A stretch of DNA of 45,875 bases, taken from positions 1 to 45,875 of the forward strand of contig JAFZWQ010000038.1 in NCBI GenBank assembly GCA_017617235.1, in the 5' to 3' direction. Below, piece by piece: positions 25,966 through 33,291 of the stretch. Under the pieces are notes generated by a model. It was not told the origin of the DNA, made no database searches, and saw nothing but the letters and a program-made list of their open reading frames with translations. The translations under genes and the position numbers were made by a program. This DNA comes from Bacteroidaceae bacterium. GTDB taxonomy: Bacteria > Bacteroidota > Bacteroidia > Bacteroidales > Bacteroidaceae. Within the stretch, counting starts at the first letter, position 1. Each line of letters opens with the position of its first letter.

Positions 25966-27996
25966 ATGAAACGTTTCGCCCTTCTGATCATTTCTCTCAT
26001 TTTCTCATATTCTCATTTTCTCAATGCCCAAACGAAATATGATTTGTCGAAGCTGAAGATGGAGGAGTTGGATCGTGGTGTCGTTGCCGTTCGAACATCC
26101 AACGACAGCGTTATGGTTTCGTGGCGCTATCTGCGTCAGGATCCTATCGATACGGAGTTCGACATTTATCGCAACGGTAAGAAAATTGGTCACAGAGGAT
26201 CGAAGGAAAGCACAACGTTCATGGATTTCAACCCTTCTACGAAGAAGGCCAAATACGAGGTTCGTGCAACGGGAAGCATAGTTAAGGCAAAAGGCTTGTG
26301 GACCTTGCCCGCAAACGCCCCAATGGGTTATCTGGACATTCCCTTGCAGAAACCTATAGGATATAAAGATGTAGCAGGTCGCGATGTGCAGTATGTTGCC
26401 AACGATGCTTCTGCTGCAGACCTTGATGGCGACGGGCAACTGGAAATTGTCCTGAAGTGGGATCCTTCGAATTCAAAGGATAACTCAAATTCTGGCATTA
26501 CCAACAACACCTTCCTCGATGCCTATAAGTTGGATGGTACGTTTCTCTGGCGCATCGACTTGGGACGCAACATCCGCAGCGGTGCACACTATACGCAGTT
26601 CATGGCGTACGATTTGGACGGCGACGGGTGTGCCGAGTTGGTTTGCAAAACGGGTGACGGTACGAAAGATGGTAAGGGGCGCGTCATTGGAGACCCCAAT
26701 GCCAATCATGTGCGTCAGCCCGATACCCAGGAATATCAGGCCAACGGGAATCCAGGCGAACAGTTCCGCGGACCGGGTTGGCCCAACAATATGGACCGCA
26801 AGGCAGCACGTGGCGGCTTCATCTACAAAGGCCCAGAGTACCTGACAGTCTTCGAGGGTGCAACGGGTAAGGCCATCCATACCGTTGACTATGTGCCGGA
26901 ACGAGGCGACCTGCGAGGATGGGGCGACAACTATGCCAATCGCAGCGACCGATTCCTGGCTTGCGTAGCTTATCTGGGAAATGAGACAATGAGCGATGGC
27001 AAGAATGAGCAATTAGCCTCTGTGGTAATGTGTCGCGGATACTATACTCGCACGGTTCTGGCAGCATGGGATTTCGACGGGAAGCAGCTGAAGCAGCGTT
27101 GGGTGTTTGATTCAAATGTTGCTGGTCGGATGTATGCTGGTCAGGGAAACCACAACCTGCGTGTAGCCGATGTCGATGGTGATGGACGCGATGAAATCAC
27201 CTATGGCTCGATGGCTATCGACGACGATGGAACGGCGCTGTACTCAACAGGTTTTGGACATGGGGATGCGATGCATCTGACCTCGTTTTTCCCCCTTGAC
27301 GACAGATTGCAGGTATGGGACTGTCACGAGAACAAACGCGACGGAAGTGATTTTCGTGATGCGGCAACAGGAAAGGTCTTGTTCCAACTGCCTTCCACAA
27401 AGGATGTGGGACGCTGTATGGCAGCAGACATCGACCCCTCGAATCCTGGTCTTGAGATGTGGTCGTCGGCATCCGGCGGAATATGCAATATACGTGGCGA
27501 GGTCATAGACAGTACGGCTCGCATCCCTATCAACTTTGGCATCTGGTGGGACGGCGACTTGTTGCGCGAAATGCTAGACCACGAAACGGTTTCCAAATAT
27601 CGTCCCGCTGCAGGTCAGGGGAATAGTAAAGACTCGCAGGAATCCTTGACGGGCACGCCTTTCGACTTTACTGGTTCCCGTTCTGTAATGCCTCTCATCC
27701 ACTTCGATGGTTGTGCTTTCAACAACAGCACGAAGAGCAATCCTTGTCTGGCTGCAGACCTTATTGGCGATTGGCGCGAGGAGGTACTGGCACGAACTGA
27801 AGACAGCAGTCACCTGCGTCTTTACGTTTCCTCGCTTCCCACACCTTATCGTTTCCATACCTTCCTGCAGGACCCAGTTTATCGTCACAGCATCACCACC
27901 CAGAATGTAGCTTATAACCAGCCCACCAATGTTGGTTTCTACTTCGGAGCAGAGTTGGAGGGAAGCGGTCGCACGTTCCGCGGATGGAAGTTCTGA
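25966..27996 (+). CDS. rhamnogalacturonan lyase, PL11 family
   Basis: 676 residues, exported. Family 11 lyases cut rhamnogalacturonan-I backbones by beta-elimination in an eight-blade propeller that needs calcium. Seen: signal peptide to FLNAQ; a short fibronectin-like N-domain (VMVSWRYLRQDPIDTEFDIYRNG); repeated calcium-type DLDGDG motifs (LDGDGQLEIVLKWDPSNS, YDLDGDGCAELVCKTGDGT, VDGDGRDEITYGS) and GFGHGDAMH; and NVAYNQPTNVGFYFG at the end. Size fits the single-domain family. The signal-peptide core is encoded by an 8-bp repeat. Followed by GH97 (36 bases) and a sulfatase (15 bases), it likely heads an operon for pectin side-chain or backbone breakdown. Confidence 0.92.
   Translation: MKRFALLIISLIFSYSHFLNAQTKYDLSKLKMEELDRGVVAVRTSNDSVMVSWRYLRQDPIDTEFDIYRNGKKIGHRGSKESTTFMDFNPSTKKAKYEVRATGSIVKAKGLWTLPANAPMGYLDIPLQKPIGYKDVAGRDVQYVANDASAADLDGDGQLEIVLKWDPSNSKDNSNSGITNNTFLDAYKLDGTFLWRIDLGRNIRSGAHYTQFMAYDLDGDGCAELVCKTGDGTKDGKGRVIGDPNANHVRQPDTQEYQANGNPGEQFRGPGWPNNMDRKAARGGFIYKGPEYLTVFEGATGKAIHTVDYVPERGDLRGWGDNYANRSDRFLACVAYLGNETMSDGKNEQLASVVMCRGYYTRTVLAAWDFDGKQLKQRWVFDSNVAGRMYAGQGNHNLRVADVDGDGRDEITYGSMAIDDDGTALYSTGFGHGDAMHLTSFFPLDDRLQVWDCHENKRDGSDFRDAATGKVLFQLPSTKDVGRCMAADIDPSNPGLEMWSSASGGICNIRGEVIDSTARIPINFGIWWDGDLLREMLDHETVSKYRPAAGQGNSKDSQESLTGTPFDFTGSRSVMPLIHFDGCAFNNSTKSNPCLAADLIGDWREEVLARTEDSSHLRLYVSSLPTPYRFHTFLQDPVYRHSITTQNVAYNQPTNVGFYFGAELEGSGRTFRGWKF
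25992..26024 (+). repeat. 8-bp repeat (ctcatttt type) coding for the PL11 signal-peptide core
   Basis: ctcat recurs at exactly 8-base spacing (25996, 26004, 26012, then ctcaa at 26020). Three units (24 bases) equal eight codons, giving the LIFSYSHF stretch of the signal peptide. Confidence 0.65.
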
Positions 27997-28032
27997 ATAA
28001 TTTATAAAGCAAAATCTATAATTCACAATACA

Positions 28033-30084
28033 ATGAAACGCTTATCATTTATTATTTGTTCCTTATTGTTTATGGGTTCTTCGCAGGTGTCTGCAGAGAC
28101 AACGAGAGTATTGAGTCCTAATGGCTTGACTTATCTTGACGTGCGACACGAAGATGGTCGTCTTTCGTACAGCACAGGCTATCGGAAGCTGGTGATGAAA
28201 TCCAAGAAAAAGAATGCTGTGCCCGATACCATCGATGTGCCGATGCTGCTCGACTCGCCTCTTGGCGTTTACACCAATGTGGCAGATTTCTCGAAGGATC
28301 TCACTTTCCTACAGGGCGGACAGAGTACTGAACCTATCCGTAAGACATACAATCTGCGTCAAGGCAAGCAGAGCACGATTACTGCTGAATACCACGAATA
28401 TTTTGCTATATACTCTGTGCCACAGGCCAAGAAGGGTGGTGTGCTGATGCTAGTCTGCTTCCGTGTATTCGACAATAACATCGCCTACCGCTACCAATTC
28501 ATTCAGGACGTGAACGGAGAAACTTCGGCTCTTGTCATCAATGGCGAGGCTTCCGGTTTCCGCTTTCCAACAGATGCAACCGCTTTTATCTGTCCACAGA
28601 GCAACCCAATGATTGGATGGAAGCGCACGAAACCCAGTTACGAAGAAGGTTATATCTGGGACGAGCCAGTGACGACCCGCAGTAACTATGGTCAGGGTTG
28701 GACCTTCCCCTGTCTGTTCCACGAGGGCGACAAGGGTTGGGTGCTTATTAGCGAGACGGGTGTTACCAGCAACTATTGCGGCAGTCACCTCTCGGATGCT
28801 ACCTCCGATGGACTGTTCACTATTGCATTCCCCATGCAGGGCGAGAACAACGGCTTTGGTAGCACGGGGGCACAGATTGGTTTGGCTAACGGTAATGTTA
28901 CGCCCAACTTCGACCAAACGGGTGTTACACCTTGGCGCACCATTACTTTGGGTTCGACATTGAAACCTATCGTCGAGACCACCATCACTTGGGACGTAGT
29001 AGAGCAACTTTACGAACCCTCCATCGAATATAAAGGGTCGCGCAACACGTGGTCGTGGATTCTTTGGCAGGATGCTAGCATTAACTACGACGACCAGATT
29101 AAGTTCATCGACCTTGCCGCTTCACTTGGTTGGGAAGGTTGCCTCATAGACGGTGGTTGGTTCGAGAACATCGGACGCGAGGGAATGGAACGTCTCTTTG
29201 CCTATTGCAAGCAGAAGGGTATCCGTCCGTGGGTGTGGTACAACTCGAATGGCGGCTGGAACGATGCTCCCCAGTGCGCCCGTCAATGTATGCACAATTC
29301 CATCGTCCGCAAACAAGAGATGAAGTGGCTGCAAAAACATGGTGTTGCGGGTATCAAGGTAGACTTCTTTGCTGGCGACAAGCAGGAGACGATGCGTCTT
29401 TACGAAGGCCTCCTCTCTGATGCCAACGATTATGGTATTCAGGTCATCTGTCACGGATGCACATTGCCGCGTGGATGGGAAAAGATGTACCCCAACTATT
29501 GCAGCAGCGAGGCTGTGCTGGCCAGTGAGAACCTGTATTTCAGTCAGGACTTCTGTGATATGGAAGCACGTCACGCCTGCCTGCATCCCTTCGTTCGTAA
29601 CACTACAGGCTCTATGGAATATGGTGGCACCGTATTGCAAAAACGTCTTCATAAGGAACCTAACAAGGGTAACACACGTCGCACCAGCGATATCTTTGAG
29701 TTGGGAACAGCAATTGCTTTCCAGTCGTGTGGACAGAACTTTGCCCTCACACCCCGTAACCTTACAGAACAGCCTAAGTTTGAGATTGACTTCATGAAGC
29801 AAGTACCCACCACTTGGGACGAGACACGTTTCATCGATGGATATCCCGGCAAGTATATTGTGTTAGCTCGTCGCAATGGAAACCATTGGTACGTTTGTGC
29901 CCTGAATGGTGAAAAGCAGGTACGTAGTATCAATGTCGAACTTCCCATGCTGGCAGGTCAGCAGGTTACGTGGCTCAGCGATGGTGCAGACGGACAGACA
30001 CCCGAGGCACAGCAGGTTACCCTCGATAAACGTGGTACGTTGCGTGCCGAGATTCCTGCTGCGTGTGCAATCGTTTTATACTAA
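28033..30084 (+). CDS. glycoside hydrolase family 97 (alpha-galactosidase/alpha-glucosidase type)
   Basis: 683 residues, exported (signal peptide to SQVSA). Layout of GH97: N-terminal beta-super-sandwich (about 25-320), (beta/alpha)8 barrel and C-terminal beta-sheet. SRNTWSWILWQD and GWEGCLIDGGWFE mark the barrel. D444 in GIKVDFFAGD matches the Asp nucleophile of the retaining branch, where inverting SusB-type enzymes use Glu; E493 (SSEAVLASE) is the likely acid/base. This suggests a retaining alpha-galactosidase rather than an alpha-glucosidase, but only as inference. Calcium-binding Glu residues are expected but not verified. It sits between PL11 and a sulfatase on the same strand. Confidence 0.88.
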   Translation: MKRLSFIICSLLFMGSSQVSAETTRVLSPNGLTYLDVRHEDGRLSYSTGYRKLVMKSKKKNAVPDTIDVPMLLDSPLGVYTNVADFSKDLTFLQGGQSTEPIRKTYNLRQGKQSTITAEYHEYFAIYSVPQAKKGGVLMLVCFRVFDNNIAYRYQFIQDVNGETSALVINGEASGFRFPTDATAFICPQSNPMIGWKRTKPSYEEGYIWDEPVTTRSNYGQGWTFPCLFHEGDKGWVLISETGVTSNYCGSHLSDATSDGLFTIAFPMQGENNGFGSTGAQIGLANGNVTPNFDQTGVTPWRTITLGSTLKPIVETTITWDVVEQLYEPSIEYKGSRNTWSWILWQDASINYDDQIKFIDLAASLGWEGCLIDGGWFENIGREGMERLFAYCKQKGIRPWVWYNSNGGWNDAPQCARQCMHNSIVRKQEMKWLQKHGVAGIKVDFFAGDKQETMRLYEGLLSDANDYGIQVICHGCTLPRGWEKMYPNYCSSEAVLASENLYFSQDFCDMEARHACLHPFVRNTTGSMEYGGTVLQKRLHKEPNKGNTRRTSDIFELGTAIAFQSCGQNFALTPRNLTEQPKFEIDFMKQVPTTWDETRFIDGYPGKYIVLARRNGNHWYVCALNGEKQVRSINVELPMLAGQQVTWLSDGADGQTPEAQQVTLDKRGTLRAEIPAACAIVLY

Positions 30085-30099
30085 CAAATAGAAAGTAAC

Positions 30100-31599
30100 A
30101 TGGATACGAAACTGTTGCGATTTGGCTTGGCATTGGTTCCTGCATGGGTCAGTGCCCAAAAGCAGCCTAACATTGTATTTATCTTGTGCGACGACATGGG
30201 GTGGGGCGATTTGGGTTGCTATGGACAAAGATACATCGAGACTCCCAACATCGACAGGATGGCAAGGGAAGGGATGCAGTTCATGCAAGCCTATGCTGGC
30301 AGTCCCGTATCCGCTCCCTCGCGTGCTTCCTTGATGACGGGTCAGCATACGGGTCATTGTGAGATTCGAGGCAATAAGGAATATCGCAGTGGTGTGGTAG
30401 AATACAATGGTAACAAGGATTATGCCGTTGTGGGTCAGCATCCGTTGGATACGGCCCACGTGGTACTTCCAGAAATTCTGAAGCGCAACGGCTATCGCAC
30501 AGCGCAGTTCGGAAAGTGGGCAGGTGGCTACGAAGGCAGTATCTCTACACCCGACAAACGTGGTGTCGACGAATTCTATGGTTACATTTGTCAGTTCGAA
30601 GCCCATACTTACTATCCTAACTTTCTGAATAAATTTGGCGAGGGCGATAAGGAAGTGACTCGCGAGATACAGGAGCAGAACATTCAGCATAGTTTCTTTG
30701 GCGAGGACTATTATAATCGTCCGCAATACAGCGCAGATGTCATTCATCGCAAGGCAATGGATTGGCTCGAACGTCAGGATGGTAAACAACCTTTTTACGG
30801 CCTGTTCACTTACACCATACCACATGCTGAGTTGGTGCAACCTCAGGATAGTATTTTAGCTTACTACAAATCGAAATTCAGCGAGGATAAGATGTTCAGA
30901 GGACAGGATGGTTCGTGGTATCACGCCACCCCCAACGTACATGCCCAGTTCGCTGCCATGATTACACGCCTCGATAAATATGTGGGCGAGATAATGGAAA
31001 AGCTCGAGGAAAAGGGACTGTCGGAAAACACCATCCTCATCTTCTCCAGCGATAATGGCCCACATGAGGAGGGTGGAGCAGACCCCACGTTCTTCAATCG
31101 CGATGGAGTACTGAGGGGCATAAAGCGTTCGTGTCACGAAGGTGGCATCCGCATTCCCTTTATTGTACGTTGGCCCGGACATGTTCCTGCCCAGGCTCGT
31201 AACAATCATCCGATAGCCTTCTACGACATTATGCCTACGTTCTGCGACATCGTTGGCGAACAGAACTATGTGGATAAATACCGTAACCCACGACTGGGGG
31301 AACGCGACTATTTCGATGGAATATCATTCCTGCCGACCCTTATGGGAAAGGACGCAGCCCAACGGAGTCACGACTATTTGTATTGGGAGTTTAATGAAAC
31401 CGACCAGATTGCCGTTCGCCAAGCCAACTGGAAACTCATTGTCAAGAGTGGACGTGCCGAACTATACGATTTGGCCCAAGATATTCACGAAGACCACGAT
31501 GTTGCTGCAGAATACCCGCATAAAGTAATGGAAATGATTCAGTTGGTCCACGCATCACACGTCGACAATCCTCATTTCCACGTTACATTACCTGATTAA
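30100..31599 (+). CDS. sulfatase, S1 family, serine-type formylglycine site
   Basis: 499 residues, exported (signal peptide to WVSAQ). Hydrolyses sulfate esters. Metal ligands D31 and D32 in LCDDMGWGDLGCYG. The site of the catalytic formylglycine is S71 in VSAPSRASLMTG (S-x-P-S-R), so it needs the anaerobic radical SAM maturase anSME, which is not in this window. Further motifs are GKWAGGYEG, TIPHAELVQP, SSDNGPHEEGG and KRSCHEGGIRIPFIVRWPG, as in arylsulfatases of the S1 family. Starts 15 bases after GH97, implying co-transcription with the pectin enzymes. Its stop overlaps the convergent asnA stop by four bases. The substrate is unknown; classic pectin is not sulfated. Confidence 0.9.
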   Translation: MDTKLLRFGLALVPAWVSAQKQPNIVFILCDDMGWGDLGCYGQRYIETPNIDRMAREGMQFMQAYAGSPVSAPSRASLMTGQHTGHCEIRGNKEYRSGVVEYNGNKDYAVVGQHPLDTAHVVLPEILKRNGYRTAQFGKWAGGYEGSISTPDKRGVDEFYGYICQFEAHTYYPNFLNKFGEGDKEVTREIQEQNIQHSFFGEDYYNRPQYSADVIHRKAMDWLERQDGKQPFYGLFTYTIPHAELVQPQDSILAYYKSKFSEDKMFRGQDGSWYHATPNVHAQFAAMITRLDKYVGEIMEKLEEKGLSENTILIFSSDNGPHEEGGADPTFFNRDGVLRGIKRSCHEGGIRIPFIVRWPGHVPAQARNNHPIAFYDIMPTFCDIVGEQNYVDKYRNPRLGERDYFDGISFLPTLMGKDAAQRSHDYLYWEFNETDQIAVRQANWKLIVKSGRAELYDLAQDIHEDHDVAAEYPHKVMEMIQLVHASHVDNPHFHVTLPD

Positions 31600-32636
31600 A
31601 TAAGGGGCATTCCAGCCTGTCGGCACTGTTGGCGCATCTCATCCGGCCATATACTGGATTGGGTTTCGCCAATGTGGGCTTTATGAAGCAGAATCATACA
31701 CAGACGGCTCTGACCAATACCACCTCCAATGCTAAGAGGCAGGCGGTCGTTGAGCAGACGCTGGTGAAAGTACAGATTCTTGCGGTCTTCCTTACCTTGC
31801 AGCTCGAGCTGACGAAGCAACGCCTCTTTGTCCACACGGATTCCCATCGACGACAACTCGATGGAACGGTTCAGTACGGGATACCAGATGAGCAAGTCAC
31901 CATTCAAACCCTTGTAACCCTCCTCGTTGGGAGTCGACCAGTCGTCATAGTCGGGAGCACGAAGGTCGTGTTCTTTTCCGTCGCTTAGTTTACCACCGAT
32001 TCCCATAATGAACACAGCACCATATTCCTTACAAATGGCATCTTCGCGTTCTTTCGGAGAAAGATTGGGGTAGCGCTGACGCAATTCTTCGCTATGGATA
32101 AAGTGAACATCCTCGGGCAGATAGGGACGCAACTGAGGATAGGTCTCACATATGAAGAATTCTGTGCGCAGAATGGCGGAATATATCTTGTTTACAATCT
32201 TCTTCAAGAAGGCAATGTTACGTTCTTCGGCAGTCATTACACGTTCCCAGTCCCATTGGTCGACATATAAGGAATGTATGTTGTCTAAATCCTCATCGGC
32301 ACGAATGGCATTCATGTCCGTAACAATACCAAAACCGGGTTGTACCTCGTATTCAGCCAGGGTTACACGCTTCCACTTAGCCAGCGAATGCACCACCTCT
32401 GCCACACTTTCGTCCATACATTTAATGGGGAAAGAAACGGGACGTTCGATACCATTCAAGTCATCGTTCAAACCCAAGCCACGTAGTACGAACAAGGGAG
32501 CGGTAACACGACGGAGACGAAGTTCCGTAGACAGGCTATTCAGGAAAAAATCCTTAATCTTCTTAATGGCTAGTTCGGTCTGTTTTAGGTCAAGAACAGC
32601 TTTATAACCTTCAGGCAATATCAGTTGACAACTCAT
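31596..32636 (-). CDS. asnA: aspartate--ammonia ligase (asparagine synthetase A)
   Basis: 346 residues, cytoplasmic. Makes asparagine from aspartate, ammonia and ATP. Start set at MSCQLILPEGYKA (32636). Class II aaRS-like core with LRRVTAPLFVLRGLGLNDDLNG, VHSLAKWKR, GIVTDMNAIRADED, SLYVDQWDWE, DWSTPNEEGYKGLNGDLLIWYP, SIELSSMGIRVD and the final LSIGGGIGQSRLCMILL motif 3. Slightly longer than the 330-residue E. coli enzyme. Its own TAnnTTTG promoter lies 31 bases upstream, and it is divergent from tRNA-Arg. Confidence 0.95.
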   Translation of the reverse strand: MSCQLILPEGYKAVLDLKQTELAIKKIKDFFLNSLSTELRLRRVTAPLFVLRGLGLNDDLNGIERPVSFPIKCMDESVAEVVHSLAKWKRVTLAEYEVQPGFGIVTDMNAIRADEDLDNIHSLYVDQWDWERVMTAEERNIAFLKKIVNKIYSAILRTEFFICETYPQLRPYLPEDVHFIHSEELRQRYPNLSPKEREDAICKEYGAVFIMGIGGKLSDGKEHDLRAPDYDDWSTPNEEGYKGLNGDLLIWYPVLNRSIELSSMGIRVDKEALLRQLELQGKEDRKNLYFHQRLLNDRLPLSIGGGIGQSRLCMILLHKAHIGETQSSIWPDEMRQQCRQAGMPLI

Positions 32637-32666
32637 TTTCTTGGTTTGTTTGATGTAAACTAGACG

Positions 32667-32674
32667 CAAAGATA
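32667..32674 (-). promoter_or_regulatory. -7 box of asnA
   Basis: Minus strand TATCTTTG, 30 bases before the asnA ATG at 32636. It lies back to back with the tRNA promoter, with a heptad array between the two. Confidence 0.7.
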
Positions 32675-32683
32675 GAAAATATT

Positions 32684-32711
32684 TATGAATTATGAATTGT
32701 TAATTATGAAT
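32684..32711. repeat. 7-bp tandem array (tatgaat) between divergent promoters
   Basis: Four exact-phase heptads: tatgaat, tatgaat, tgttaat, tatgaat. They lie between the asnA and tRNA-Arg promoters and overlap the region where both -33 elements should be. Confidence 0.85.
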
Positions 32712-32717
32712 TTTTTG

Positions 32718-32725
32718 TATCTTTG
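32718..32725 (+). promoter_or_regulatory. -7 box of tRNA-Arg
   Basis: TATCTTTG, 11 bases upstream of the mature tRNA 5' end. A loose TTG lies about 20 bases further up, inside the heptad array. Confidence 0.7.
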
Positions 32726-32736
32726 CAATCAGTTTT

Positions 32737-32810
32737 GGCTCCGTAGCTTAGCTGTATAGAGCGTCAGATTCCGGTTCTGAAGGTCGAGGGTTAGAATCCC
32801 TCCGGAGTCA
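32737..32810 (+). tRNA. tRNA-Arg (anticodon CCG)
   Basis: A complete 74-base cloverleaf. Acceptor ggctccg/cggagtc (one G-U), D stem gctt/gagc, anticodon stem tcaga/tctga with loop ttccggt (anticodon CCG at 32771-32773), T stem gaggg/ccctc and discriminator A; the CCA is not encoded. Unusually, the T loop reads ttagaat rather than ttcgaat (A at position 56), and the D loop reads agctgtata with T at position 19 instead of G. The near-universal G19-C56 pair is thus replaced by a possible U19-A56 pair. Downstream, a small secreted-protein gene begins 22 bases later with no terminator between. Confidence 0.95.
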
Positions 32811-32832
32811 CATTTTTAAGCGTATGGACGAT

Positions 32833-33282
32833 ATGAAAAAGGTTAGTCTCTTCTTTCTTGTCCTTTGTGTGTCGTTAGGCATCAAAGCGCAAAATCTCAG
32901 TTTTATGGGTTATCAGATGGGCGTGTCGATATATGAATTTACCGATGCCGTACGCCAGCATTTTCCCCTTAAGAAGAAGGTGGGTGGCGATCAGTATTTC
33001 ATATATTATGGTAGCGTCTATGGCCATGATACCTATTTAAAAGCTGAATATACAAAAAAAACACATACGGTTTATAAGATTACGGTTACACCGAAGCAAA
33101 TAGACCAATATGTGTTGCTCGACTCGCTAAAGGTTCATCATGGCGAACCAATGGAGGTACGTGGAGGTTACCGTTGGGACCCAGAAGGTGGCACCGTATT
33201 CCTCTATACCCCGGAAGGCTACGATCCCGTGCTAATGTATTTCGACACGGAGAGCGTAGCGAAGTTCCGAGAGGAAAAGTAA
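32833..33282 (+). CDS. small exported protein of unknown function
   Basis: 149 residues from the ATG at 32833 (MKKVSLFFLV). An ATG three codons earlier (32824) would place two Asp before the signal peptide, so I prefer the later one. Signal peptide cut near GIKAQ. The mature part (about 130 residues) has NLSFMGYQMG, AVRQHFPLKKK, GDQYFIYYGSVYG and YRWDPEGGTVFLY, a pattern reminiscent of small periplasmic beta proteins in Bacteroidales, but I recognise no named family. It follows tRNA-Arg closely and may be read from the tRNA promoter. Ends 9 bases from the convergent S9 peptidase gene. Confidence 0.7.
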   Translation: MKKVSLFFLVLCVSLGIKAQNLSFMGYQMGVSIYEFTDAVRQHFPLKKKVGGDQYFIYYGSVYGHDTYLKAEYTKKTHTVYKITVTPKQIDQYVLLDSLKVHHGEPMEVRGGYRWDPEGGTVFLYTPEGYDPVLMYFDTESVAKFREEK

Positions 33283-33291
33283 AACTTTCCT

